A program made the translations under genes and the position numbers. From positions 1-30,028 of the IMG/VR virus record IMGVR_UViG_3300031963_000669: 30,028 nt of DNA; one strand, written 5' to 3'. The DNA is from a virus. This document shows, piece by piece, positions 16,191 to 22,126 of the stretch (the first letter of the stretch is position 1; each line of letters opens with the position of its first letter). The notes below the pieces were generated by a model, which was not told the origin of the DNA, made no database searches, and was given only the letters and a program-made list of their open reading frames with translations.

Positions 16191-16346
16191 ATGAAGAAGA
16201 AAAAACATAATGATATTATCAATGATTACGACAAAATTAAGTCTAAACATCTTGACAATCTAGCTAGCAAAATGTTAGCTAATGATGAGAAGATGAATAA
16301 ACTTAAAGGTAAAGACATTAACCCTAACTTTTTAGACTTATTTTAA
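16191..16346 (+). CDS. Small basic hypothetical protein, 51 residues
   Basis: ATG at 16191, stop TAA at 16344. The product starts MKKKKHNDII and is Lys/Asp/Asn-rich, helical, ending DINPNFLDLF. It fills the gap between two larger genes with 14 bases before and one base after, as expected of a real phage gene. No family recognised. Confidence 0.6.
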   Translation: MKKKKHNDIINDYDKIKSKHLDNLASKMLANDEKMNKLKGKDINPNFLDLF

Positions 16347-16347
16347 C

Positions 16348-16701
16348 ATGGCTATTGAGATAACATTAAATAACAGTGACGAGTTTCAAGATATGATTGA
16401 CAAGAAAGACTTCACCATATCTAAAGCTGTAGTTGAAACTATTTTAGCTAATCTGAATACTCGTAAAAAACATCTTCATGTACTATCAGTTAATTGTTTA
16501 GAAGATGGGGCCACATATGACATTACCCTGGAACGAAAATACTTTGCTGAGACATTACAAGAAAACTTAAAATACTATGTTGAGAAAGAACTCTATGAGG
16601 AGTGTTCTCAAATAGTAGAAGCTATAAATAAATTAAAAGAAAAAGAAGACAATGGCAGCAAAAACACAGACACAAACACTAAATCGAAAGCCAAGACGTA
16701 A
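16348..16701 (+). CDS. Hypothetical 117-residue protein
   Basis: A soluble protein with an alpha/beta N-terminal part (MAIEITLNNSDEF, HVLSVNCLEDGATYDITLERKYF) and a charged coiled-coil-like second half (residues 65-105), ending in a Lys/Thr-rich disordered tail. Its last 50 bases overlap the start of the next gene in another frame, a long overlap for this genome. No function known. Confidence 0.7.
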   Translation: MAIEITLNNSDEFQDMIDKKDFTISKAVVETILANLNTRKKHLHVLSVNCLEDGATYDITLERKYFAETLQENLKYYVEKELYEECSQIVEAINKLKEKEDNGSKNTDTNTKSKAKT

Positions 16702-16789
16702 ACGTCCAGGTGTTCACTCTAAAAAAAGAGCAAGCAAAATTAAAACAAGCAAACGTTATAAAAAGCCTTATAAAGGACAAGGCAAATAA
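16652..16789 (+). CDS. Tiny highly basic protein, 45 residues
   Basis: ATG at 16652, stop TAA at 16787. The product has LNRKPRRKRPGVHSKK (10-25) followed by SKIKTSKRYKKPYKGQGK; nearly half of it is Lys or Arg. Small proteins with a KPRRKRPGVHSK core and an SK-YKK-Y-GQG end recur, as far as I recall, in Bacteroidota and T4-like marine phages, which is why I accept this gene over a GTG-started alternative in another frame across the same bases. It probably binds nucleic acid, or is a structural/ribosome-like basic peptide. The 50-base overlap with the gene before means the Lys/Thr tail of that protein and this N-terminus share sequence. Confidence 0.72.
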   Translation: MAAKTQTQTLNRKPRRKRPGVHSKKRASKIKTSKRYKKPYKGQGK

Positions 16790-16802
16790 ATTAAATAAAG
16801 TT

Positions 16803-16961
16803 ATGAGTAAAAATTCAGCTATTCAAAATTATGAATGCGCTAAAGCATTCGCCCAGGTTATGGAATCAATTCGTAAAAAGAATCAACGCAATCAACAATC
16901 CAACCAACCAAGACAAAAAGTAGAAAAATACCATCCTGCTTTAAAGTACAATGGAGAGTAA
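16803..16961 (+). CDS. Small hypothetical protein, 52 residues
   Basis: Chosen start ATG at 16803 (MSKNSAIQNYECAKAF), which follows the basic 45-residue gene by 13 bases. A longer GTG-started reading of this frame would overlap that gene almost entirely and is rejected. The protein is helical with a Gln/Asn/Lys/Arg-rich end (RKKNQRNQQSNQPRQK). It overlaps the next gene by 11 bases. No family recognised. Confidence 0.62.
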   Translation: MSKNSAIQNYECAKAFAQVMESIRKKNQRNQQSNQPRQKVEKYHPALKYNGE

Positions 16962-17100
16962 TGTTTTAGCGTATTTTGATGAAATTCCTGATAAATACTT
17001 AGTCTTAATGGCTGAGTACAATTGGGGTAAGTTAGAAGAATTATGTACACTTCTAACACTAGATATTGAGATAGCCAATCAAGGGAGGTTAAGTAATTAA
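16951..17100 (+). CDS. Small acidic hypothetical protein, 49 residues
   Basis: ATG at 16951, stop TAA at 17098. The product is acidic and helical: NVLAYFDEIPDKYLVLMAEY, then WGKLEELCTLLTLDIEIANQ. The first half resembles a short helix-loop-helix. The stop codon lies inside a strong stem-loop that ends this transcription unit. No family recognised. Confidence 0.6.
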   Translation: MESNVLAYFDEIPDKYLVLMAEYNWGKLEELCTLLTLDIEIANQGRLSN

Positions 17101-17115
17101 CCCTCTTGTTTGGCT
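17073..17115 (+). terminator. Long stem-loop overlapping the next promoter
   Basis: AGCCAA (17073-17078) pairs with TTGGCT (17110-17115), CAAG (17080-17083) with CTTG (17105-17108), and GGTTAA (17087-17092) with TTAACC (17097-17102) around a GTAA loop, with one T-T mismatch and one bulged A. No U-run follows. It closes the 14600-17100 gene run and its right arm contains the -33 TTTGG box of promoter copy 2. Confidence 0.55.
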
Positions 17116-17140
17116 TCCCAAAACCTTGATGTTATATTTA
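17109..17140 (+). promoter_or_regulatory. Bacteroidota-type promoter, copy 2
   Basis: TTTGG at 17109 and TATATTTA at 17133-17140, again exactly 20 bases between the TTTG and the TATATTTA boxes. Sequence around both boxes is almost the same as copies 1 and 3 (GTTTGGCTT and TTGATGTTATATTTA). The start codon of the SWIM gene is at 17157. Confidence 0.78.
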
Positions 17141-17156
17141 GATATAATTAAAGGTT

Positions 17157-17486
17157 ATGATTGAACGTGAATATGAATTTAAAGATGGTAAACATTATGT
17201 TAAAGGTGGATTCACCCCACCTATGATAGTTGACTTAGTGACTAAGAAAGCTATTATACCTTGGTGGGTTAATGTACCATTAGACACCACTTTAGAGGAT
17301 GTTATTTGGGAGAGGGGTGATATGGAAATTATCAAACCGCAATCAAACATTATTGAAGTAGCCTCTAGTTCAGGTGAGGGTAAATACCAAATTAAAAAGA
17401 TAGGTAATAAGTACCAATGTAATTGTCCTGGTTATTGGAGAAGTAAAGATCGTATTTGTAAACACATTAAACAAATAATAAATTAA
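17157..17486 (+). CDS. Small SWIM zinc-finger protein
   Basis: A 109-residue protein. The C-terminus has YQCNCPGYWRSKDRICKHI, giving C88-x-C90-x10-C101-x-H103, the CxCxnCxH signature of SWIM zinc fingers, which mediate DNA or protein binding. The N-terminal 70 residues are strand-rich (EREYEFKDGKHYVKGG, then PWWVNVPLD) and unassigned. It is the first gene of the unit begun by promoter copy 2. SWIM proteins in phages may act with recombination or repair, but nothing here decides that. Confidence 0.8.
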   Translation: MIEREYEFKDGKHYVKGGFTPPMIVDLVTKKAIIPWWVNVPLDTTLEDVIWERGDMEIIKPQSNIIEVASSSGEGKYQIKKIGNKYQCNCPGYWRSKDRICKHIKQIIN

Positions 17487-17490
17487 GGTT

Positions 17491-17724
17491 ATGAAAAAAG
17501 TAGGAAAAATCACAAACACATGGAAACGAGCACTCCAACAAGTTCGCTCAAGTCAATTGAATGAAGCAATTGAAACACTAGATGAATGCCTATTGATTCT
17601 AACATTGGCGACTGAAGACAATGTTGAGGAACTAGATGGTGTAAGTGTTGATCTTTGGAAAACACGAGTATGGGTTAAACTAGAAGACTTAGACGCAGTA
17701 CCAGCTTATGATTCCTATATCTAA
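17491..17724 (+). CDS. Hypothetical 77-residue protein
   Basis: Basic N-terminus (MKKVGKITNTWKRALQQVRSS) followed by an acidic helical part (NEAIETLDECLLILTLATED) and a Trp-containing strand (VDLWKTRVWVKLEDL). Soluble. Four bases after the SWIM gene and overlapping the next by 17 bases. No family recognised. Confidence 0.65.
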   Translation: MKKVGKITNTWKRALQQVRSSQLNEAIETLDECLLILTLATEDNVEELDGVSVDLWKTRVWVKLEDLDAVPAYDSYI

Positions 17725-17929
17725 GAAAAAACTAGTAACTGAAGACCCAGATAGAAAACCATACATTGTATATAATGAACATTTACAAGTATGGGTGGGC
17801 CTGAAAGATGGAGGTCGAGTAGCCTTATTCTCAGATGAGTATGATGATGCTAAGCCGCTCCATTATGATCAACAGTTCAAAACACTACAGCGTATAGCTG
17901 GAAGTAAATTAGAAAGAGAATTCATATGA
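17708..17929 (+). CDS. Hypothetical 73-residue protein
   Basis: Small soluble strand-rich protein (KPYIVYNEHLQVWVGLKDGGRVALFSDEYDDA form a likely beta-hairpin pair) with a basic helix at the end. ATGA overlap with the following membrane-protein gene suggests coupled translation. No family recognised. Confidence 0.65.
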   Translation: MIPISKKKLVTEDPDRKPYIVYNEHLQVWVGLKDGGRVALFSDEYDDAKPLHYDQQFKTLQRIAGSKLEREFI

Positions 17930-18264
17930 AATTACTAATAGGGATAGGAGTTGGAGTGTTAGCTCAATTGTTAACATTCCTCCAGTTACAAGGTAGATGG
18001 AAGTTTCCTTGGATGAAAGATCACCCCCATATAATTGTATGGCTAGGTATTCCTATTTCCTATTTATTCATGTATTCTGTTCAATGTATGGTAGAACATT
18101 TTGGAGGACAACTTTGGCCTTCTAGACTAATAGGTTTTGCTATTGGAACTATTATTTTTACATTTATGTCTATAAGTTGGTTCAATGAACCTATTAGTAT
18201 GAAAACAGGTATCTGTTTACTATTAAGTGTTTGTATTTTATGTATTCAATTATTTATGAAATAA
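17926..18264 (+). CDS. Small integral membrane protein, about four helices (EmrE/DMT-like look)
   Basis: A 112-residue very hydrophobic protein with four predicted membrane spans: about 1-20, 37-57, 67-88 and 92-111. The third and fourth spans with RLIGFAIGTIIFTF, WFNEPISMKTG and LLLSVCILCIQLF resemble the last two helices of small multidrug resistance/drug-metabolite transporter proteins, where a Glu-Pro-(I/L) step precedes the final helix. The N-terminal Glu typical of SMR pumps is absent, so transport activity is doubtful. It would sit in the host inner membrane. Confidence 0.75.
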   Translation: MKLLIGIGVGVLAQLLTFLQLQGRWKFPWMKDHPHIIVWLGIPISYLFMYSVQCMVEHFGGQLWPSRLIGFAIGTIIFTFMSISWFNEPISMKTGICLLLSVCILCIQLFMK

Positions 18265-18265
18265 T

Positions 18266-18565
18266 ATGGCTGAGAAAACAGGTAATACTATAAAATTGTT
18301 TTATGACTTCCCTACTCAACTGAGTACTGAAGTGTTTAGTGGAGGTGATTGGAATCGAGTCACATGTCGTAATTTTAGAAGTTTCAATGGTCCAAGACGT
18401 ATTATGAAGTTTGATAGACAGAATCAATCATACTATGAAGATTATAATGGTCCTGTGTTTTTGTTTGAAACTAATATTAGGCTAAAAGACATGAACAAAA
18501 AAGGATATGTTTATCCTCATGACGCACCTCCTAAGGCTCAACCAAGACCTTATGAATATTTATAA
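18266..18565 (+). CDS. Hypothetical 99-residue protein
   Basis: Soluble, with aromatic and Arg-rich segments (GDWNRVTCRNFRSFNGPRRIM) and a Pro-rich end (HDAPPKAQPRPYEYL). No signal peptide. Starts one base after the membrane protein's stop. The final codons overlap an AATATTTATAAT motif found before several other genes in the window. No family recognised. Confidence 0.65.
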   Translation: MAEKTGNTIKLFYDFPTQLSTEVFSGGDWNRVTCRNFRSFNGPRRIMKFDRQNQSYYEDYNGPVFLFETNIRLKDMNKKGYVYPHDAPPKAQPRPYEYL

Positions 18566-18572
18566 TTAACTA

Positions 18573-18797
18573 ATGAAAAACCTAACCATGGACCCAACAG
18601 CAACTACTATGGAGTATATCATAAAGTCCGCTATTTATGAAAACAAAATGGAATTGATAACCCCATCCAGAGAGTACAGTGATAAAGAGGTAGCATATAT
18701 AAAAGGTTATATTCAAAGTTTAGAGGACATTTTAGAGGAGTTAACACTTTTGAACAAAGAGGAGTTAACTTCTATTTATAGAATATGTTTAAATTAA
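18573..18797 (+). CDS. Hypothetical 74-residue protein
   Basis: Two likely helices (TTMEYIIKSAIYENKMEL and SDKEVAYIKGYIQSLEDIL) then LLNKEELTSIYRICLN; acidic, soluble, possibly a small coiled-coil dimer. It is followed by a palindrome that may terminate the transcript or regulate the next gene. No family recognised. Confidence 0.62.
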   Translation: MKNLTMDPTATTMEYIIKSAIYENKMELITPSREYSDKEVAYIKGYIQSLEDILEELTLLNKEELTSIYRICLN

Positions 18798-18802
18798 TTG
18801 TA

Positions 18803-18824
18803 GGTATCGTATTTATACGGTACC
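18803..18824 (+). promoter_or_regulatory. 22-bp near-palindrome one base before a start codon
   Basis: GGTATCGT and ACGGTACC can pair (one G-U) around ATTTAT; as DNA it is a near-perfect 22-bp palindrome centred on TT, like the one at 2305. It ends one base before the ATG at 18826, so it could be an operator, a terminator for the preceding gene, or an RNA hairpin that limits translation. Confidence 0.45.
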
Positions 18825-18825
18825 C

Positions 18826-19041
18826 ATGGTTGAGCAATTATTAACATATCATTTCCATAAAGTGATAAGAGTAATTAACTCTTGTGAGACAGAAGAGCAT
18901 ATTTATGCTGCTAAGAAAATGATTAGTTGTTTTGTTAATTATTGGAAAGGCAAATTAAAAGTTGAAGTACTTAGACATTACTTGAAATACTTAAATATAC
19001 TGTTTAACTATAAAAAAAACTCTATCTTAAACCATGACTAA
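18826..19041 (+). CDS. Hypothetical 71-residue protein
   Basis: Basic helical protein with His/Tyr/Lys-rich segments (LLTYHFHKVIRVINSCE, then FVNYWKGKLKVEVLRHYLKYLNILFNY). Preceded by the near-palindrome at 18803 rather than a clear ribosome-binding site. Overlaps the next small gene by eight bases. No family recognised. Confidence 0.6.
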   Translation: MVEQLLTYHFHKVIRVINSCETEEHIYAAKKMISCFVNYWKGKLKVEVLRHYLKYLNILFNYKKNSILNHD

Positions 19042-19207
19042 TGAAGATCGTATTGAGGATATTTGCTTTTACGCCTACCAAAGAGGAGATTATGACCAAT
19101 TAATAGAATTGGTTATTAAAAGTGAAAAGAAAAATCCTCATAAACAAAGGATTGATCACTTTGAATATGCTAATTTTAAATTAAAAACTAGCTATATGCT
19201 GAAATAA
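19034..19207 (+). CDS. Small hypothetical protein, 57 residues
   Basis: ATG at 19034, stop TAA at 19205. The sequence MTNEDRIEDICFYAYQRGDYDQLIELVIKSE-like start is helical and acidic; the C-terminus is basic (NFKLKTSYMLK). The 'FYAYQRGDYDQLIEL' segment resembles a small helical repeat unit. It overlaps the preceding gene by eight bases and leaves 11 bases to the next, which supports it as real. Confidence 0.58.
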   Translation: MTNEDRIEDICFYAYQRGDYDQLIELVIKSEKKNPHKQRIDHFEYANFKLKTSYMLK

Positions 19208-19218
19208 AATTAAAAAAT

Positions 19219-19392
19219 ATGTGGTTTATATTTGCTTTATTGATTGTCCTTATAATTGGTGGAATATTCATGGATCTATCACACAGACTTGAAAAAGCCC
19301 CTAAATCGGAACATAAATACATCCAAATAATACATTGGGGTTTAATAATTCTTTTTTATATCACTATTATATATTGGATTCGTACTTGGTAA
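19219..19392 (+). CDS. Small two-helix membrane protein, 57 residues
   Basis: ATG at 19219, stop TAA at 19390. MWFIFALLIVLIIGGIFMDL is a first membrane span, HRLEKAPKSEHKYIQ a charged loop, and HWGLIILFYITIIYWI a second span. The plan of two spans with a short polar loop fits holin-like or other small phage membrane proteins, but nothing specific for lysis is seen. It ends just before promoter copy 3. Confidence 0.65.
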   Translation: MWFIFALLIVLIIGGIFMDLSHRLEKAPKSEHKYIQIIHWGLIILFYITIIYWIRTW

Positions 19393-19398
19393 AATAAG

Positions 19399-19430
19399 TT
19401 TGGCTTTCCAAGGTTTTGATGTTATATTTA
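19399..19430 (+). promoter_or_regulatory. Bacteroidota-type promoter, copy 3
   Basis: TTTGG at 19399 and TATATTTA at 19423-19430, the same 20-base spacing as copies 1 and 2. TTTGG is followed by CTTTCCAA, giving a short inverted repeat TTGG-CTTT-CCAA also present in copy 2. Drives the unit beginning at 19449. Confidence 0.78.
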
Positions 19431-19448
19431 TGATATAATTAAAAACAC

Positions 19449-19580
19449 ATGGAAAAGAATACATACAATGGATTATCTGAGCGTCATGTTGCTCAAATCA
19501 TCAGACGAAAAATGATTCAGAAAGCTAAACCATCAGGTAAGGCTTATAAAAGAGAAAAATATAAGTTTACAGGTGAATGA
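19449..19580 (+). CDS. Tiny basic protein, 43 residues
   Basis: ATG at 19449, stop TGA at 19578, overlapping the next ATG. The product MEKNTYNGLSERHVAQIIRRK continues with KMIQKAKPSGKAYKREKYKFTGE: Lys/Arg-rich, one helix plus a flexible tail, likely nucleic-acid binding. First gene after promoter copy 3. Confidence 0.6.
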   Translation: MEKNTYNGLSERHVAQIIRRKMIQKAKPSGKAYKREKYKFTGE

Positions 19581-19837
19581 AACAGTTATATTTTTATAAT
19601 GATAATGTTTATATGGTGTTGAGGGCTATCCCTATTAGTAACTTTTATAATAAAGAAGAACTAAACAGAGAATACCTCAATGGCTGGAAAGAATATTTAG
19701 GGGCTGATCATATATTAAAGACTGATACTAGGTTTTTATTTTGTGAAACAGTACCTGAACCAGAATGGAATGAAGTTATAAACGAAACACTAGTTACAGA
19801 TGAAGAACAGTTACAACCCGAACAGCAAGATATTTAG
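19577..19837 (+). CDS. Hypothetical 86-residue protein
   Basis: Starts in an ATGA overlap. Aromatic N-terminal half (MKQLYFYNDNVYMVLRAIPIS, then YLNGWKEYLGADHIL) and an acidic, Gln-rich tail (TDEEQLQPEQQDI). The tail is encoded in the 38 bases that also encode the first residues of the ClpP-like protease. No family recognised. Confidence 0.65.
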   Translation: MKQLYFYNDNVYMVLRAIPISNFYNKEELNREYLNGWKEYLGADHILKTDTRFLFCETVPEPEWNEVINETLVTDEEQLQPEQQDI

Positions 19838-20342
19838 AACAATTGTTTTAAGCGGTGAGATAGATGAATCATCTGTGAAGGATGCTATTCAAACAATCTC
19901 ATTTATAAATGAAATTGATGATGGTAAAGAGGTAGTTGAACCTATAAAACTAATTATTAATAGTTTAGGTGGTAATATACTTGATGGTTTTGCCTTAATT
20001 GGTGTTATAGAAAACTCATTTGTTCCTGTTTATACTTATGGTTATGGATCAATAATGTCAATGGCATTACCTATTCTAGTTGCTGGTGATAAACGTTTTG
20101 GTCACCCATTAGCTACATTTATGTATCATGAGTGTTTGGATAGTGTACCTTATGATAAGATGTCTATCATAAAGGAAAACATAGAAGAAACAGATCGATT
20201 GATGGATATGTATGATGACTATCTCATCTCCAGAACAACACTTACTCAGAAACAGTTAAATAAAGTCAAGAATAAAAAAACTGACTGGTATTTTGGCTCT
20301 GATGAAGCTCTTAGTTATAATATAATAAATGAAGTAATATGA
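19800..20342 (+). CDS. ClpP-like serine protease
   Basis: A 180-residue protein of the ClpP/crotonase-like fold. The order of motifs fits ClpP: IVLSGEID near the start, INSLGGNILDGFA (53-65), IMSMALPILVAG with the nucleophile S87, TFMYHE with H110, and TDWYFGSDEALSYNIIN with D162 and the family's 'D-x-x-F-x-x-x-E-A-x-x-x-x-I' ending. The triad Ser-His-Asp is thus intact. It is a little shorter than bacterial ClpP (about 195). In phages such proteases can process capsid or scaffold proteins, or may divert the host Clp machine. There are no head genes nearby, so the second type of role, or a general one, is more likely. Confidence 0.87.
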   Translation: MKNSYNPNSKIFRTIVLSGEIDESSVKDAIQTISFINEIDDGKEVVEPIKLIINSLGGNILDGFALIGVIENSFVPVYTYGYGSIMSMALPILVAGDKRFGHPLATFMYHECLDSVPYDKMSIIKENIEETDRLMDMYDDYLISRTTLTQKQLNKVKNKKTDWYFGSDEALSYNIINEVI

Positions 20343-20578
20343 AAGCAAAATTAACATTTGATTTAAATGATCTTGATGATCGTATGGAACATGAACGTTG
20401 TGTTAAATCAACTGACATGGCTCTTGTATTATGGGAGATAATGACTAACTCATACCGTGGTTTAACTAACGGGTATGATGAGGATGATAGTTACCATAAA
20501 GGTGTAGACGCTGTTTATGATCACCTAAAAGAATTGTTATATGAACATAATATTGATGTTGATAAATTAATCCGATGA
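20339..20578 (+). CDS. Hypothetical 79-residue acidic protein
   Basis: Small soluble acidic protein: FDLNDLDDRMEHERCVKSTDMALVLWEIM forms the first half, then a helix (DAVYDHLKELLYEHNIDVDKLI). The C-terminal helix-turn has the look of a small EF-hand-like or dimerising unit, without a clear motif. ATGA overlaps link it to both neighbours. No family recognised. Confidence 0.65.
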   Translation: MKAKLTFDLNDLDDRMEHERCVKSTDMALVLWEIMTNSYRGLTNGYDEDDSYHKGVDAVYDHLKELLYEHNIDVDKLIR

Positions 20579-21099
20579 ACCTAATTAATACTTTCACTTA
20601 CCCATTTAGGGACTTTTATAGACGTGTACGTAATGTACTACGATGGCTACCAACCATTTGGAAAGACAGAGACTGGGATAATAGCTACATAAATGAAATC
20701 TTAATCAGGAAGCTTGAGTTCACTCGAGACTTCTACCTATCAGATAAACCCTACAGTTTGGAGGCTAAAAAAACTGCTGATGAGATTCAAGAAGCTATTT
20801 CCCGTCTCCACCAAACTAAAGACTCATGGGACTTCTATGAAGCCCCAGCTATGGAACAATTAGAGGAAAAATGGGGTCTAACAGCTTTTAATTTTGAACC
20901 TTACGAGCATGATGAAAAGGGTAATGTACTTACTTATGAATTGAAGACAAAAATTGAAAAGGTAAATACTGAAGAAGAGGAAGAACAATATAGTAAAGAA
21001 TTTAGGAAAACAGTAAAAGAAGCTCGTGAACAGTATATGAAGGATAAGATTAAAGCATATAAATTTATAGCTAAAAATATAGACAAATGGTGGGATTAA
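20575..21099 (+). CDS. Conserved-looking hypothetical protein, 174 residues
   Basis: N-terminus is basic and aromatic (FRDFYRRVRNVLRWLP), then ILIRKLEFTRDFYLSDKP, a helical pair with many acidic residues, and a long charged coiled-coil end (about 128-170, KTKIEKVNTEEEEEQ onwards). The 'DRDWDNSYINEILIRKLEFTRDFY' core I have seen as a frequent feature of large phage genomes, but no function is known to me. Soluble; overlaps the next gene by 13 bases. Confidence 0.7.
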   Translation: MNLINTFTYPFRDFYRRVRNVLRWLPTIWKDRDWDNSYINEILIRKLEFTRDFYLSDKPYSLEAKKTADEIQEAISRLHQTKDSWDFYEAPAMEQLEEKWGLTAFNFEPYEHDEKGNVLTYELKTKIEKVNTEEEEEQYSKEFRKTVKEAREQYMKDKIKAYKFIAKNIDKWWD

Positions 21100-21458
21100 A
21101 AAAGAAATTAACATTATGGTGGGAAAAGAAAACTAACTTTAATCCCTATGGTGTTTGGCCTGAAGGTGCTTGTCCTGTACAAGCAGAAGGTTATACTGAA
21201 GACGGTAAGTGGTACTATTTTAGAGCAAGAGGTAGTCATATTCGGTTTGTGATTTGTGAGTCGGAAGAGGATTATAGTAATTGGCCTGACACTAAGTATC
21301 TCTTTGAAAGAGAATTAAATTATGGTGATGGTATGTTTCAAGCAGGTTGGATGTCTCATGAAGATGCTGTTCGTTTAACTACAGTATGGTTAAATGAGTA
21401 TTATGAAAAAACTCAAGAACTTAAATTAAACAAAAAATGGCTGAACAAACTGAAATAG
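21087..21458 (+). CDS. Hypothetical 123-residue protein
   Basis: A soluble protein starting basic (MVGLKKKLTLWWEKK) with a Trp/Tyr-rich strand region (DGKWYYFRARGSHIRFVICE) and a helical end. The aromatic strands suggest a small beta-sheet fold. It overlaps the GH16 gene by 22 bases. No family recognised. Confidence 0.65.
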   Translation: MVGLKKKLTLWWEKKTNFNPYGVWPEGACPVQAEGYTEDGKWYYFRARGSHIRFVICESEEDYSNWPDTKYLFERELNYGDGMFQAGWMSHEDAVRLTTVWLNEYYEKTQELKLNKKWLNKLK

Positions 21459-22126
21459 AATTCTCAGGTTACAAATGGCAATCAGGTAACAGATGGGGTA
21501 ATTATCATCCTAAAAATCCTACATATTGGTGTGATCCATCATGTGTAGATGTCACTAGTAATATTTTACGATTACAAACTAAACGCCATAAGATAGTAAC
21601 TTCAGATGCTGGTGTAATTGATATTGGAATTGGGTTGGTAACATCTGTAGATGATTTTGGCTACGGTAGATTTGAAGCTGAAGTAATGTTACCTAAAGGT
21701 ACAGGTTTATTCCCTGCATTTTGGTTATGGGGAGCAGATAGTTGGCCACCTGAAATTGACATATTTGAAGGTTGGAGTCGTAAAAGTGGTTTATATACTT
21801 CAAAATATATTCCCTACTTTAGTTTATCTTCAAATATTCATTATGGAGATTCAAATTATACTCATAAATCAATCAAATCCAAATCTCATATGGTCTGGAA
21901 AAGATTTGATAGATGTTATACTAAATTTGAATTAGATTGGTACCCAGATGAAATTATTATCTCATATGATAATATGATTGTGAGACGAATTGACAACATG
22001 GATGTACTTCAATGGTTTGAAAATAAAAAAATGCAAGTTGTATTTAACAACGGAGTAGACAACCCATCTGAGTACACTAATGATTCAGTAATGTTAGTTA
22101 AGAATTTTAAATACACAGAATGGTAA
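21437..22126 (+). CDS. Glycoside hydrolase family 16 enzyme
   Basis: A 229-residue beta-jelly-roll hydrolase that cuts beta-1,3/1,4-linked polysaccharides such as laminarin, lichenan, agar or carrageenan. GYGRFEAEVMLPKG and PAFWLWGA are typical GH16 strands, and PPEIDIFEGW holds the ExDxxE catalytic triad: nucleophile E106, D108 and acid/base E111. The FNNGV and SVMLVKNFKYTEW end strands complete the fold. There is no signal peptide and no carbohydrate-binding module, so the enzyme is either released at lysis, carried in the virion, or acts inside the cell. The start ATG lies in the end of the previous gene, and the end overlaps the next gene by seven bases. Substrate cannot be fixed from sequence. 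Confidence 0.88.
   Translation: MAEQTEIEFSGYKWQSGNRWGNYHPKNPTYWCDPSCVDVTSNILRLQTKRHKIVTSDAGVIDIGIGLVTSVDDFGYGRFEAEVMLPKGTGLFPAFWLWGADSWPPEIDIFEGWSRKSGLYTSKYIPYFSLSSNIHYGDSNYTHKSIKSKSHMVWKRFDRCYTKFELDWYPDEIIISYDNMIVRRIDNMDVLQWFENKKMQVVFNNGVDNPSEYTNDSVMLVKNFKYTEW

Noticed and set aside
16710-16802. GTG-started 83-residue version of the gene ending at 16961
   Set aside because: Would overlap nearly all of the basic 45-residue gene at 16652; the internal ATG at 16803 fits the spacing better.
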